Shown here: piece by piece, positions 34,851-42,993 of the stretch
How the letters are laid out: every line of letters begins with the position of its first letter
Position numbering within the stretch: position 1 is the stretch's first letter
Origin: Planctomycetota bacterium
GTDB lineage: Bacteria > Planctomycetota > UBA1135 > UBA2386
Reading direction: 5' to 3'
Assembly: GCA_020638655.1 (NCBI GenBank)
Contig: JACKIC010000003.1
Coordinates: 372,001-436,000 of the forward strand
Length of the DNA: 64,000 nucleotides
Translations under genes and position numbers: made by a program
Notes under the pieces: model-generated
Database searches by the model: none
Seen by the model: only the letters and a program-made list of their open reading frames with translations
What the model was told of the DNA's origin: nothing

Positions 34851-35660
34851 TCAGCCCAAGAGGTCGACGGCGCGCCGCGCGGTCTGCCCCGAGACCCGGA
34901 TGCCGGTGATCTGCAGGCTGTGCAGGATGCGGTCGCGGGTGATGTTGGCGACCTCCTGGGCGACGTCGGCGTCCTCGATGCGCGACTGCGCCGCGGCCTC
35001 GTTCTCGCGGGTCACGGCCGAGTTGGCTGCCGAACGCTGCAGCGTCGACTCGGTGGCGCCGAGTTTGCTGCGCACCGACGACACCTGATCGATCGCGAGG
35101 TCGAGCTTGCTCAGCGTCTGCGGGTCGCCGACGTCGAGACCGGCCACGCCGAGCGCCTGGCTGCGCACGTCGGGCAGGTCGAGCGTCGTCTGCTGGCCCT
35201 GGCCGTCGACGATGGTGCGCGCCGCAGCGCCGCTCTGCGAACCGTCGAGCAGCGACTGCTGGTCGCCGAACCGCGCGCCCGCCGCGTTCTGGTCGATCTG
35301 CTCGGCGAGCTGGTCGTACTCGGCCTGGATCACGCCGCGGTCCTCGGCCGACAGCGTGCCGTTCTGCGCCTGCACGGTCAGCTCGCGCATGCGCGCCAGC
35401 GACTCGTGCGTATTGGCCAGCGACCCCTCGGCGGTGCGCGCCATGCTGACGCCGTCCGCGAGGTTGCGTTCACCCTGCGCCAGGCCGCGCACGCTGGCGC
35501 CGAGCCGCGCCGCGATGGCCAGCCCCGCCGCGTCGTCCGCCGCGCTGTTGATGCGCTTGTTCGTCGCCAGGCGCGCCATGCTGTTCTGCAGGCGCTGCTG
35601 CGTCTGGTGCAGGCCGCGCAGGCCCGGATTGGCGCCGCCGCCTTGGATCGAAAAGCTCAT
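34851..35660 (-). CDS. fliC: Flagellin (short, D0/D1 only)
   Basis: 269 residues. The N-terminal D0/D1 region is textbook: 'LATNKRINSAADDAAGLAIA', 'NLADGVSMARTAEGSL', 'LARMRELTVQAQNGTLS'. The C-terminal D1/D0 region ('VRSKLGATESTLQRS', 'SRIEDADVAQEVANITRDRI') ends '...RRAVDLLG'. There is no variable D2/D3 domain, so this is a minimal filament protein. No other flagellar structural gene is next to it. The upstream 39-base gap plus the end of the rluA-like gene hold a sigma-28-like element, and a GGGAGG ribosome binding site is present. Confidence 0.95.
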   Translation of the reverse strand: MSFSIQGGGANPGLRGLHQTQQRLQNSMARLATNKRINSAADDAAGLAIAARLGASVRGLAQGERNLADGVSMARTAEGSLANTHESLARMRELTVQAQNGTLSAEDRGVIQAEYDQLAEQIDQNAAGARFGDQQSLLDGSQSGAAARTIVDGQGQQTTLDLPDVRSQALGVAGLDVGDPQTLSKLDLAIDQVSSVRSKLGATESTLQRSAANSAVTRENEAAAQSRIEDADVAQEVANITRDRILHSLQITGIRVSGQTARRAVDLLG

Positions 35661-35690
35661 CGTGTGGTTCCTCCCGCTGTTCCCCGGGAG

Positions 35691-35718
35691 CTTTCGACCT
35701 CAACTGTCGCGTCCTTGA
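35691..35718 (-). promoter_or_regulatory. Sigma-28 (FliA)-like promoter for flagellin
   Basis: Minus strand TCAAG (35718-35714), 15 bases, then GTCGAAAG (35698-35691), which matches 5 of 8 bases of GCCGATAA. It would start transcription about 24 bases before the flagellin ATG. The -35 part lies within the 3' end of the pseudouridine synthase gene. A similar element precedes the gene at 42457. Confidence 0.45.
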
Positions 35719-36659
35719 ACAGGCGGTCCCGGATCGGGACGCAGCTGGGCGAGGAACGCCGCGAAGTGCTCGGGCAGCGGCGCCCGCACCGTGCGCGGCC
35801 CGCCCGCGCCGGGCGGGGTGAAGGTCAGCGCCGCGGCGTGCAGCAGGTGGTGGGGGCAGCCGGTGCTCGCGGCCCACGGCGAAGCGCCGCGCCGCAGCGC
35901 GTCGAGGTCGGCGAGATGCGCCTCGTCGCTGCGACCGTAGAGCTTGTCGCCGACCAGCGCGTGGCCGAGGTGCTCGAGGTGGGCGCGGATCTGGTGGGTG
36001 CGCCCCGTGTGTGGCGTGGCCAGCACCAGGGTGTGGTGCGCCGCGCGCAACAGCACCGCGAAGTCGGTGCTCGCGGGCTGCGCGCCGCGTCCGCCTGGGG
36101 CGACGACCGCGCGCCGCGTGCGCACGCGGCTACCCGCGGCGGGGCCGAGCGGCGCATCGACGCGCACCGCGTCCCGTTCCCATGCGCCGTGCGTCAGGGC
36201 GAGGTAGCTCTTGGTCACGGCGCGCGTCGCGAACTGCGCCTGCAGATCGGCCATCGTCGCGGCGTCCTTGGCGAGCAGCAGCGCGCCGCTGGTGTCGCGG
36301 TCGAGGCGGTGCACGCAGTGCAGTTCGGCGACGCCGACGCGCGCCGCGAGGCCGCGCAGGAAGGTGCGGCCGGTGAACGCGCTCGCAGCGTGCACGACGC
36401 TGCCGGCCGGCTTGTCGACCACCACGCAGCGTTCGTCCTCGAACAGGATCTCGACGTGCAGCTCGTCGGGCGCGGTGCGGACGGAGACGAGGTCGCCGCC
36501 GCCGACGACGTCTTGCAACTGCGCCACCGCGTCGTTGCGCCGCACGCGACCGTTCGCGATCGCGTCGCGCCACGCTGCCGCGGTCAGATACGTGAAGCGC
36601 CGCGTCAACCAGTCGAGCACGGGCGTCAGCGGTGTCGCCGTCGGTACGCGGCAACGCAA
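35700..36659 (-). CDS. RluA/RluD-family pseudouridine synthase
   Basis: About 319 residues from a TTG at 36659; a GTG at 36620 (306 residues) is nearly as good and no in-frame ATG is close. The N-terminal ~60 residues resemble a worn S4 RNA-binding domain ('WRDAIANGRVRRNDAV'). The catalytic domain has 'VVVDKPAGSVVHA' and the active-site motif 'HRLDRDTSGALLLAKD' with the nucleophilic Asp. Next comes 'TPHTGRTHQIRAHLEHLGHA', the RluA-type substrate loop. It converts specific uridines in rRNA or tRNA to pseudouridine; the target is not predictable. The 246-base divergent gap to the PKD gene must hold both promoters. Confidence 0.9.
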   Translation of the reverse strand: MRCRVPTATPLTPVLDWLTRRFTYLTAAAWRDAIANGRVRRNDAVAQLQDVVGGGDLVSVRTAPDELHVEILFEDERCVVVDKPAGSVVHAASAFTGRTFLRGLAARVGVAELHCVHRLDRDTSGALLLAKDAATMADLQAQFATRAVTKSYLALTHGAWERDAVRVDAPLGPAAGSRVRTRRAVVAPGGRGAQPASTDFAVLLRAAHHTLVLATPHTGRTHQIRAHLEHLGHALVGDKLYGRSDEAHLADLDALRRGASPWAASTGCPHHLLHAAALTFTPPGAGGPRTVRAPLPEHFAAFLAQLRPDPGPPVQGRDS

Positions 36660-36905
36660 CGTCGGGTTGTCCCGATCGTCTTCACATATGTCGCCGTCGC
36701 CGGTCACGCCGGCATGCTCACCGCGGCGGTGTTCCTGGCCAAGGCAACGTTGCCGAATGCGTATCGACGGGCGGCCGAATGCGCGTCGCCATGCCGCACA
36801 GGGTGGGATTGCCGGCTCCGCGCCAGCTGGCATAGTGCCGGCGATCGCCGCCGATCACCGCGCAACCGGCGCGGGTCGCGCGGCGGCAAGACCCCTGCAT
36901 CCACG

Positions 36906-38930
36906 ATGTACAAACTTCTCGCCACTTCCCTGTTCGCGGCGTCGCTCGCCGCGCAGTCCCCCGTCACCGCGGGCGTCCAGCCCAACACCACCAATTTCGT
37001 CGGCGGTCTCGTCGTCACCAACACCGCGCCGCCGCCGGTCACCGAGCTGTTCGACGTGACCGTCACCGACCCGAACGGCATCACCGTCACGCAGTTCGAC
37101 TGCAACGTGAACACCAGCGCGGGCACGACCGGCATCCTCGGCGTGTGGATCACCGGGCCCAGCGGCACGCACGTCGGCAACCAGACGAACAACGCGGCCT
37201 GGACACAGGTCGCGACGCAGACGATCACGCACGCCGGCGGCCGCGTCACGTTCCAGTTGCCGACACCGTTCTTCCTCGCGGCCGGCACCTACGGCATGGC
37301 GCTGCACTACCAGGGCGCCAACCCGGTCTACACCAACCCGGCGACGCCGACGCCGCCGCTGCCGCTGACCTACAGCACCAACGAGGTCACGCTCGACATG
37401 AGCGTCTCGCGCGTGCGCGCGTCGGACCCGGTCGACCCGTTCGGCGGCACCTCGGCGGGCTTCTCGCCGCGTCACGCCAACGTCGCGATGTACTACACGG
37501 TCGGCGCGGTCTCGGTCGACTTCGGTGGCACCCCGCTGCGCGGCGCCTCGCCGCTGCCCGTGCAGTTCACGAGCTTCGCGAGCTCGGGCAACCCCGGCGG
37601 CATCCTGGCCTACGCGTGGGACCTCGACGGTGACCAGATCATCGACTCGACCGCGCAGAACCCCGTGTTCGTCTACAACCAGTGCGGCAACTACACGGTG
37701 TCGCTGACGGTCGTCGACGCGCTCGGCGCGGCCACCGCGACCAAGGTCAACTACGTGCAGACCGACATCATCGTGCCGGGCTTCACCAACGCGTTGATCG
37801 CGCCCAACACGGTGCAGTTCACCGACACGTCGTCGCCGACGCCGGCGACCTGGGCCTGGGACCTCGACGGCGACTCGGTCGTCGACTCGACGCTGCAGAA
37901 CCCGATCTTCCTCTACTCCACCCCGTGCAGCGAGGTCACCGTCACGCTGACCACGACGCTCGCGTGCCAGCCCGCGGTCACGCTGACCAAGAAGGTCTCG
38001 GTCGCCTCGTCGCTCGAGACGACCTTCCAGGGCGGGCTGATCACGACCGCCACCGCGACCGGCGGCGTCAACTACATCGACGTCGACGTCACCAACCCCG
38101 ACGGCATCACCGTCTGCGGCATGCACGTCAACAGCGGTGTCGCCGCCAACAACCCGCTGACCGTGAACGTCTACCAGAAGCAGGGCACCTACGTCGGCGC
38201 GGTCGAGACGGCCGCGGATTGGCGCCTCGTCGGCACCTCGGCGGTGACCTCGCTCGGCGGCGGCCAGCGCACGTTCGTGACGTTCAACCCGCCGATCTAC
38301 CTGGCGCCCGGCGTCAGTGGCCTGGCCATCGAGCACGTCGGCGCGTCGCCCGTCTACACCAACATGGGCGGCACCCAGGTGTTCAGCAACGCCGACCTGA
38401 CGATCACCGCGGGCCTGACCCAGGCCTCGCCGATCTTCGGCCCGGCCGCGACCTCGACGCAGTTCTCGCCGCGCATCTGGAACGGCGCGCTGCACTACTC
38501 GACGAGCACGAGCAACGCCGCGCCCGGCTACGGCTACATCGGCGCGGGTTGCGCCGGCTCGCTCGGCGTGCCCGGCAACGTCGCCAGCAGCCAGCCGACC
38601 CTCGGCGGCACCGCGGTGCTGAACGTCGACAACGTGCCGCTCAACGCGGCGTTCTTCCTGTTCGGCCTGAGCCGCACCTCGGCCGCGATCGGCGCGCTGC
38701 CGTTCGACCTCGCCCCGTTCGGCGCGGCGGGCTGCATGGCGCGCGTCTCGCCCGACGCCGTGAACGTCGTGATCGGCGCCAACAACGCCATCAGCGTCAA
38801 CTTCGGCATCCCCAGCGCGACGGCGTTCGTCGGCGTGAAGTTGTTCACGCAGGCGCTGGTGCTCGATCCGTCCGCGAACGCGCTCGGCGGCGTCACCTCG
38901 GACGCGGCCGCGATGATCGTCGGCCAGTGA
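36906..38930 (+). CDS. Exported protein with two PKD domains and C-terminal Gln module
   Basis: 674 residues from the ATG at 36906. The signal peptide ends 'LFAASLAAQ'. A beta-sandwich region (~25-195) comes first and reappears after the PKD domains (~375-535); compare 'VTDPNGITVTQFDCNVN' and 'VTNPDGITVCGMHVNSG'. Two PKD-like domains lie between them ('YAWDLDGDQIIDS' and 'WAWDLDGDSVVDS'). The C-terminal ~130 residues begin 'GYGYIGAGCAGSLG' and hold the shared module with Gln649 ('VGVKLFTQALVLD'). The whole is a surface or secreted binding protein of unknown ligand. The internal repeat suggests a duplicated half. Confidence 0.8.
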   Translation: MYKLLATSLFAASLAAQSPVTAGVQPNTTNFVGGLVVTNTAPPPVTELFDVTVTDPNGITVTQFDCNVNTSAGTTGILGVWITGPSGTHVGNQTNNAAWTQVATQTITHAGGRVTFQLPTPFFLAAGTYGMALHYQGANPVYTNPATPTPPLPLTYSTNEVTLDMSVSRVRASDPVDPFGGTSAGFSPRHANVAMYYTVGAVSVDFGGTPLRGASPLPVQFTSFASSGNPGGILAYAWDLDGDQIIDSTAQNPVFVYNQCGNYTVSLTVVDALGAATATKVNYVQTDIIVPGFTNALIAPNTVQFTDTSSPTPATWAWDLDGDSVVDSTLQNPIFLYSTPCSEVTVTLTTTLACQPAVTLTKKVSVASSLETTFQGGLITTATATGGVNYIDVDVTNPDGITVCGMHVNSGVAANNPLTVNVYQKQGTYVGAVETAADWRLVGTSAVTSLGGGQRTFVTFNPPIYLAPGVSGLAIEHVGASPVYTNMGGTQVFSNADLTITAGLTQASPIFGPAATSTQFSPRIWNGALHYSTSTSNAAPGYGYIGAGCAGSLGVPGNVASSQPTLGGTAVLNVDNVPLNAAFFLFGLSRTSAAIGALPFDLAPFGAAGCMARVSPDAVNVVIGANNAISVNFGIPSATAFVGVKLFTQALVLDPSANALGGVTSDAAAMIVGQ

Positions 38931-38973
38931 CGACGGCGGTGGGGCGCGCCGGGCGCTTGGTCCGGCGCGCCGC

Positions 38974-39594
38974 TCACGAACGCGAGCAGCGCAGCGCGTA
39001 GTTCTCGAACAGGCCGAGCGCGCACTCCTCGTGCAGCTCGAACCCGGCGGCGCGCAGTTCGGCGACCACGGTGGCCTTGTCGGCGCGCACGTGCTCGAGG
39101 ATGAAGTCGCGGCTCACACCGGGGATGCGCTCGAAGTCGACGACGAGCAGCTCGCCGCCCGGCCGCAGCACCTCGCGCAGGTCGAGCAGCATCTCGTGCG
39201 GGTATTCGAGGTGGTGGTAGGTGTCGCACAGCAGCGCGCGGTCGGCCGTTCCGGCGGCGAGGCCCGTGGCCTGCATGCTGCACTGTCGCGCCGCGAGGTT
39301 CGGCAGCTGCTGCGCCGCCGCGAGCTGCTGCAGCTGCGCGACGAACGCCGGCGCGGGATCGAGCGCGTAGACCGTGCCCGCCGGTCCGACGGCGCGGGCC
39401 AGCAGCTCGCTGAACACCCCGGTGCCGGCGCCCAGGTCGACGACGGTCTCGCCGGCGCGGGCGCCGAGCGCGGCGACGATCGCGTGGCGATGCAGGTAGA
39501 CGTCGCGCGTATCGGCCGTGAAGCGCGCCTGCATCTGGGCCACGTCGAGGTCGGGGGCCAGGAAGTCGCGGTTGATGCCGGGGCGGATGCTCAT
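38974..39594 (-). CDS. Class I SAM-dependent methyltransferase
   Basis: 206 residues from the ATG at 39594. Motif I is 'VVDLGAGTGVFSELLA', followed by 'VYALDPAPAFVAQLQQLA' (motif II acidic residue), 'ALLCDTYHHLEYPHEMLLDL' and 'LRPGGELLVVDFERIPGVSR'. This pattern is that of the Methyltransf_11/ubiE-like group. The substrate is not predictable. It is divergent from the cation exporter gene with 58 bases between the starts. An upstream in-frame ATG at 39699 would run into the exporter gene and adds residues with no family match. Confidence 0.9.
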   Translation of the reverse strand: MSIRPGINRDFLAPDLDVAQMQARFTADTRDVYLHRHAIVAALGARAGETVVDLGAGTGVFSELLARAVGPAGTVYALDPAPAFVAQLQQLAAAQQLPNLAARQCSMQATGLAAGTADRALLCDTYHHLEYPHEMLLDLREVLRPGGELLVVDFERIPGVSRDFILEHVRADKATVVAELRAAGFELHEECALGLFENYALRCSRS

Positions 39595-39652
39595 CGTCGG
39601 CGGGGCAGGCGAAGCGTGCAGTCGCCGCGCCTCGTCGGCATCATGCAGCCCC

Positions 39653-40693
39653 GTGTCCTCGCCGCCAACCGATCCTTCGCCGCGTTCCCACGTCGGCATC
39701 GCGCTGACCTCGCTGGTGGTGGCCGTCGTGCTGCTCGGGGTGAAGTTCTGGGCCTACTACCTGACCGGGTCGCAGGCCGTGCTCGGCGACGCGCTCGAGT
39801 CGATCGTCAACGTGATCGCCGCGGCGTTCGCGCTGACGGTGGTGGCCTACGCCGGCCGGCCCGCGGATCGAGACCACCCGTTCGGGCACGGCAAGGTCGA
39901 GTTCTTCTCGGCGTTCCTCGAGGGCAGCCTCGTCGCAATCGCGGCCGTGCTGATCCTGTGGCAGGCGACGCTGGCCCTGTGGCACGGCGCGCGGCTCGAG
40001 CAGATCGACCTCGGCCTCGCATTGACCTTCGGCGCGGGCCTGGCCAACGGCCTGTTGGGCATGTGGCTGGTGCGCTACGGCAAGACCCATCACTCGGCCG
40101 CGATCGAGGCCGACGGTCACCACGTGCTCTCCGACTTCTGGACCAGCGTCGCGGTCGTGCTCGGGCTCGGCGCGGTGCGGCTGACCGGGCTGGCGTGGCT
40201 CGACCCGGCGGTTGCCGCGGCGATGGCGTTCTGGCTGCTCTACACCGGCTATCGCATCGTGCGCCGCGCCGCCGGCGCGCTGCTCGACGAAGAGGACCCT
40301 GCGCTGCTCCAGCAGCTGGTCGCGGTGCTCGCGCCGCGCGTGCGCGACGGCGTGATCCGCATCCATCACCTGCGCGCGATCCGCTCGGGTCGTTTCCGGC
40401 ACGTCAGCGCGCACCTCGTCGTGCCCGAGTTCTGGACCGTCGAGCGTGCCCACGACGCGGCCGAGGCGCTCGCCGCGGAGGTGCTCGCCGAGATGCCCGG
40501 CGAGGGCGACATCGACTTCCACACCGACCCGTGCGAACGTGCCTATTGCGCGATGTGCGACTTCGAGCCGTGCTCGGTGCGTCGCGAGGCGTTCACCGGC
40601 GTGCGGCCGTTGACCGTCGACGAGGCGGTGTTGCCCGATCCCGAGGTGCACCCGCAGATCGTGGCGATGCGGTCGCCGCTGCGTCAGGCCTGA
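39653..40693 (+). CDS. Cation diffusion facilitator (CDF) metal exporter with Cys-rich tail
   Basis: 346 residues from the GTG at 39653. Six TM helices fill the first ~200 residues. The metal-site helices are TM2 ('SQAVLGDALESIVNVIA') and TM5 ('AAIEADGHHVLSDFWTS', the HxxxD pair). A cytoplasmic ferredoxin-like domain follows ('IRIHHLRAIRSGRFRHVSAH'). Beyond it lies a Cys cluster, 'DPCERAYCAMCDFEPC', absent from ordinary CDF proteins and likely to bind metal. It should export Zn2+, Fe2+ or a similar divalent ion in exchange for protons. The metal preference cannot be set from sequence. Confidence 0.88.
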   Translation: MSSPPTDPSPRSHVGIALTSLVVAVVLLGVKFWAYYLTGSQAVLGDALESIVNVIAAAFALTVVAYAGRPADRDHPFGHGKVEFFSAFLEGSLVAIAAVLILWQATLALWHGARLEQIDLGLALTFGAGLANGLLGMWLVRYGKTHHSAAIEADGHHVLSDFWTSVAVVLGLGAVRLTGLAWLDPAVAAAMAFWLLYTGYRIVRRAAGALLDEEDPALLQQLVAVLAPRVRDGVIRIHHLRAIRSGRFRHVSAHLVVPEFWTVERAHDAAEALAAEVLAEMPGEGDIDFHTDPCERAYCAMCDFEPCSVRREAFTGVRPLTVDEAVLPDPEVHPQIVAMRSPLRQA

Positions 40694-40724
40694 GGATTCG
40701 GCAGGCCGGAGTTGGCAGGCCCGA

Positions 40725-42275
40725 TCAGAGGCGCAGCGTCTCGATCGTCGTCAGCGTCGCGCTCGCGCCCTGGCCGCCGACCAGCAACACCGTGCCGTCG
40801 GGCAGCAGCGCGCCGTTGTGGCCGCTGCGCGGCGAGGTCAGGTTGGGCAGCGGCGACCACGAGTTGTTGCTCGGGTCGAACAGCTCGACGCCGTCGATGC
40901 TCGACGGGGTCGTCAGCGTGCCCTGCGCGCCGCCGCAGACGACCACGCGGCCGTCGGCGAGCTTGGTGGCCGAGTGCAGCGCGCGCGCCGCGCTCATGTT
41001 CGCGGTCTGCCACGAGTTGGTCGCCGGGTTGTAGAGCTCGGCGCCCGAGATCGGCGCGGCGTTGGCGGCGCCCGTCAGGTTGGGCACGTTGGTGCCGCCC
41101 GTGAACAGCACGCGGCCGTCGTTCAGGGTCACCTGGTTGTACTGATGGCCGGCGCGGCCCTGGCTCATGTTCGGGCCGCTGCTCCAGGCGTTGGTGTTGG
41201 GGTTCCAGCGCTGCACGGTGGTCGTGCTCACCGCCGAGATCGGCAGCCCGAACACCACCACGACCTCGACGCCGCCCGAGACCATCACCTGGTTGTTGTT
41301 GAGCAGCGTCAGCGCGGGGGCCAGGCGGCGGCCGCCGATGCTCGGGGCGCCGCTCCACGTGCCCGTCGCCGGGTTGAAGATCTCGGCGCTGCTGAGCGTG
41401 CTCGTGATCGCGGTGACCGTGTCGACGAGGCTTGACGTGCCGCCCGCGACCATGACGCGGCCGTCGGCGAGCAGGCAGGCGGCGTGCAGCACGCGCGGCG
41501 TCGCCATGCTGCCGGTGTTGCTGAAGCTGTTGCTCACCGGGTCGTAGATCTCGCACGTCGACAGCACCGTGCCGGTGTCGTCGGCGCCGCCGATCACGAG
41601 CACGCGGCCGTCGTTGAGCCGCACCGGCAGATGCAGGGCGCGCGCCGTGCCCATCGTCGCGCCGGGGCTCACCGTCATCGTGCGGAAGTTCCAGCGCTCG
41701 CTGGTGGCCAGCCCCGTCGCCGAGGTCAGGCTGCCCGAGCCGCCGCCCGCGACGACGAAGTCGCCGGCGCCCGCGTCGTTGTCGCGATCGAAGAAGCCCG
41801 CGCCGAACGCGCGGCCGGCGAGCAGGCCGGCCGGCGCCAGCAGCCCCTGGCCGGCGATGCTGGCCTGGGTGCGCACGCTGTTGGAGATCTGGCCGATCAC
41901 CGGGCCGCTGCTGTTGAGCATCAGCGTCTGCCACGAGAAGCGCAGATCGTGGTAGGCGGGGTTGGTCGGCAGGTTGAGGTTGAAGTTCGCCGCGCCGGAG
42001 CCGTTGGTGGCGTAGACGTACCACGCGCCGATCAGTTCGGTGCCGACCTGCACGCTGCGCGTCTCGCCGGGCACGTAGTTGGCGAGGTTGGTGGGCCCCG
42101 AGTTGAACGAGACCATCGCCACGCCGAGGTTGTTGGCGGGTGCGTTGGCCACCCCCAGGGTCAGCGTGCTGCCGAGCGCGCCGGCGGTGCGCTTGTCGAG
42201 GTCGAAGTCGTTCTGGGCGACGAGGATCGCGGGGAACGCGCCGAGGAGAATGGGCAAGCTGTGGCGGAGAAGCAT
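40725..42275 (-). CDS. Exported Kelch-repeat protein with N-terminal Gln module
   Basis: 516 residues from the ATG at 42275. The signal peptide ends 'FPAILVAQ'. The N-terminal ~110 residues contain the module found at the C-terminus of four other exported proteins here, with Gln116 in 'HDLRFSWQTLML'. Six Kelch repeats follow (~165-510), each with the paired glycines and a spaced Tyr/Trp ('DGRVLVIGGADDTG', 'DGRVMVAGGTSS', 'DGRVLFTGGTNVP', 'DGRVVVCGGAQG', 'DGTVLLVGGQGA'). A six- or seven-bladed propeller is expected. The role, probably surface binding, is unknown. Upstream, 42276-42456 is a gene-free divergent region. Confidence 0.88.
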   Translation of the reverse strand: MLLRHSLPILLGAFPAILVAQNDFDLDKRTAGALGSTLTLGVANAPANNLGVAMVSFNSGPTNLANYVPGETRSVQVGTELIGAWYVYATNGSGAANFNLNLPTNPAYHDLRFSWQTLMLNSSGPVIGQISNSVRTQASIAGQGLLAPAGLLAGRAFGAGFFDRDNDAGAGDFVVAGGGSGSLTSATGLATSERWNFRTMTVSPGATMGTARALHLPVRLNDGRVLVIGGADDTGTVLSTCEIYDPVSNSFSNTGSMATPRVLHAACLLADGRVMVAGGTSSLVDTVTAITSTLSSAEIFNPATGTWSGAPSIGGRRLAPALTLLNNNQVMVSGGVEVVVVFGLPISAVSTTTVQRWNPNTNAWSSGPNMSQGRAGHQYNQVTLNDGRVLFTGGTNVPNLTGAANAAPISGAELYNPATNSWQTANMSAARALHSATKLADGRVVVCGGAQGTLTTPSSIDGVELFDPSNNSWSPLPNLTSPRSGHNGALLPDGTVLLVGGQGASATLTTIETLRL

Positions 42276-42412
42276 GATGACGGCCTGTGGCGAGAAGTTG
42301 GGGGCGCAAGCCTAGCCGCTGCAGGGGATCTCGGTAACGGGGCAATGCCGCCACGGTGCCCCCAGGGTGCTGCGGGCGTGCACACCCGGGCCCCGAACCC
42401 CGCATTTGGGGC

Positions 42413-42439
42413 TCAAGATCCTGGCCGGGTGTCCGAGAA
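42413..42439 (+). promoter_or_regulatory. Sigma-28 (FliA)-like promoter before the 178-residue protein
   Basis: TCAAG (42413-42417), 14 bases, then TCCGAGAA (42432-42439), a 6-of-8 match to GCCGATAA. The predicted start lies just before the ribosome binding site GGGAGG (42446-42451). The element resembles the one in front of flagellin. Confidence 0.42.
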
Positions 42440-42456
42440 TGAGACGGGAGGTGCCG

Positions 42457-42993
42457 ATGCCAGACGATTCGGTGCACAGTGCAAGTCCGATCCCCGGGCT
42501 GGCCGGCTTCGGCGGGCGAGCCCCGATGCCAGCGGTCCGCGCCAAGGAGCCGATGCAGGAGCGGCCGCAGTCGCCCGCCGGCGACGAGGTGTCGCTGCGG
42601 CACGGGCGCACGCTGGGATTGCGGCTGCTGCGCGAGCGCGTGCTGGCCAAGACGCGCGAGCAGCTCGGGCTCGCCGAGCATTCGCACGGCATGACCTTCG
42701 CCGAGGTGACGCACGGCGAGCCCGTCGGTGCGTTCCTCGGCCGGCTGCTGTCGGCGCAGAACCAGCTCGCCGCGCCGCGCGCGGCGCAGTGGGCCGGCGC
42801 GCGGTTGCGCCAGGCGCTCGCCGACGCGCTGCAGGACGGTGCCGCCGAGACGCTCGAGCTGCTGGCCGCGGAAGAGGTGCCCGACGAGGCGGCGGTGACG
42901 GTGGTGGTGGAGGTGCTCGCCGAGTTCGGTCGGCGCCTCGACGCGTTGGTCAACGAGTTGCGACCAGCAGGCCCGAAGCCAGCGCAGCACTGA
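42457..42993 (+). CDS. Helical protein of unknown function, possible motility-regulon member
   Basis: 178 residues from the ATG at 42457, chosen because GGGAGG lies 5 bases upstream; an earlier ATG at 42439 falls inside the -10-like box. I do not recognise the family. The first ~45 residues are Pro/Ser-rich and probably unfolded. The rest is alpha-helical with Leu/Ala heptads ('HGRTLGLRLLRERVLAK', 'AQWAGARLRQALADALQDG', 'VTVVVEVLAEFGRRLDALVN'). There is no signal peptide, TM helix or Cys. The sigma-28-like promoter ties it loosely to flagellar genes. Its last 44 bases overlap the convergent prenyltransferase gene. Confidence 0.7.
   Translation: MPDDSVHSASPIPGLAGFGGRAPMPAVRAKEPMQERPQSPAGDEVSLRHGRTLGLRLLRERVLAKTREQLGLAEHSHGMTFAEVTHGEPVGAFLGRLLSAQNQLAAPRAAQWAGARLRQALADALQDGAAETLELLAAEEVPDEAAVTVVVEVLAEFGRRLDALVNELRPAGPKPAQH

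Noticed and set aside
34920..36905. Upstream extension of the PKD protein frame through the pseudouridine synthase and flagellin regions
   Set aside because: The real protein starts at the ATG 36906 with a signal peptide; the extension is antisense to two well-defined genes.
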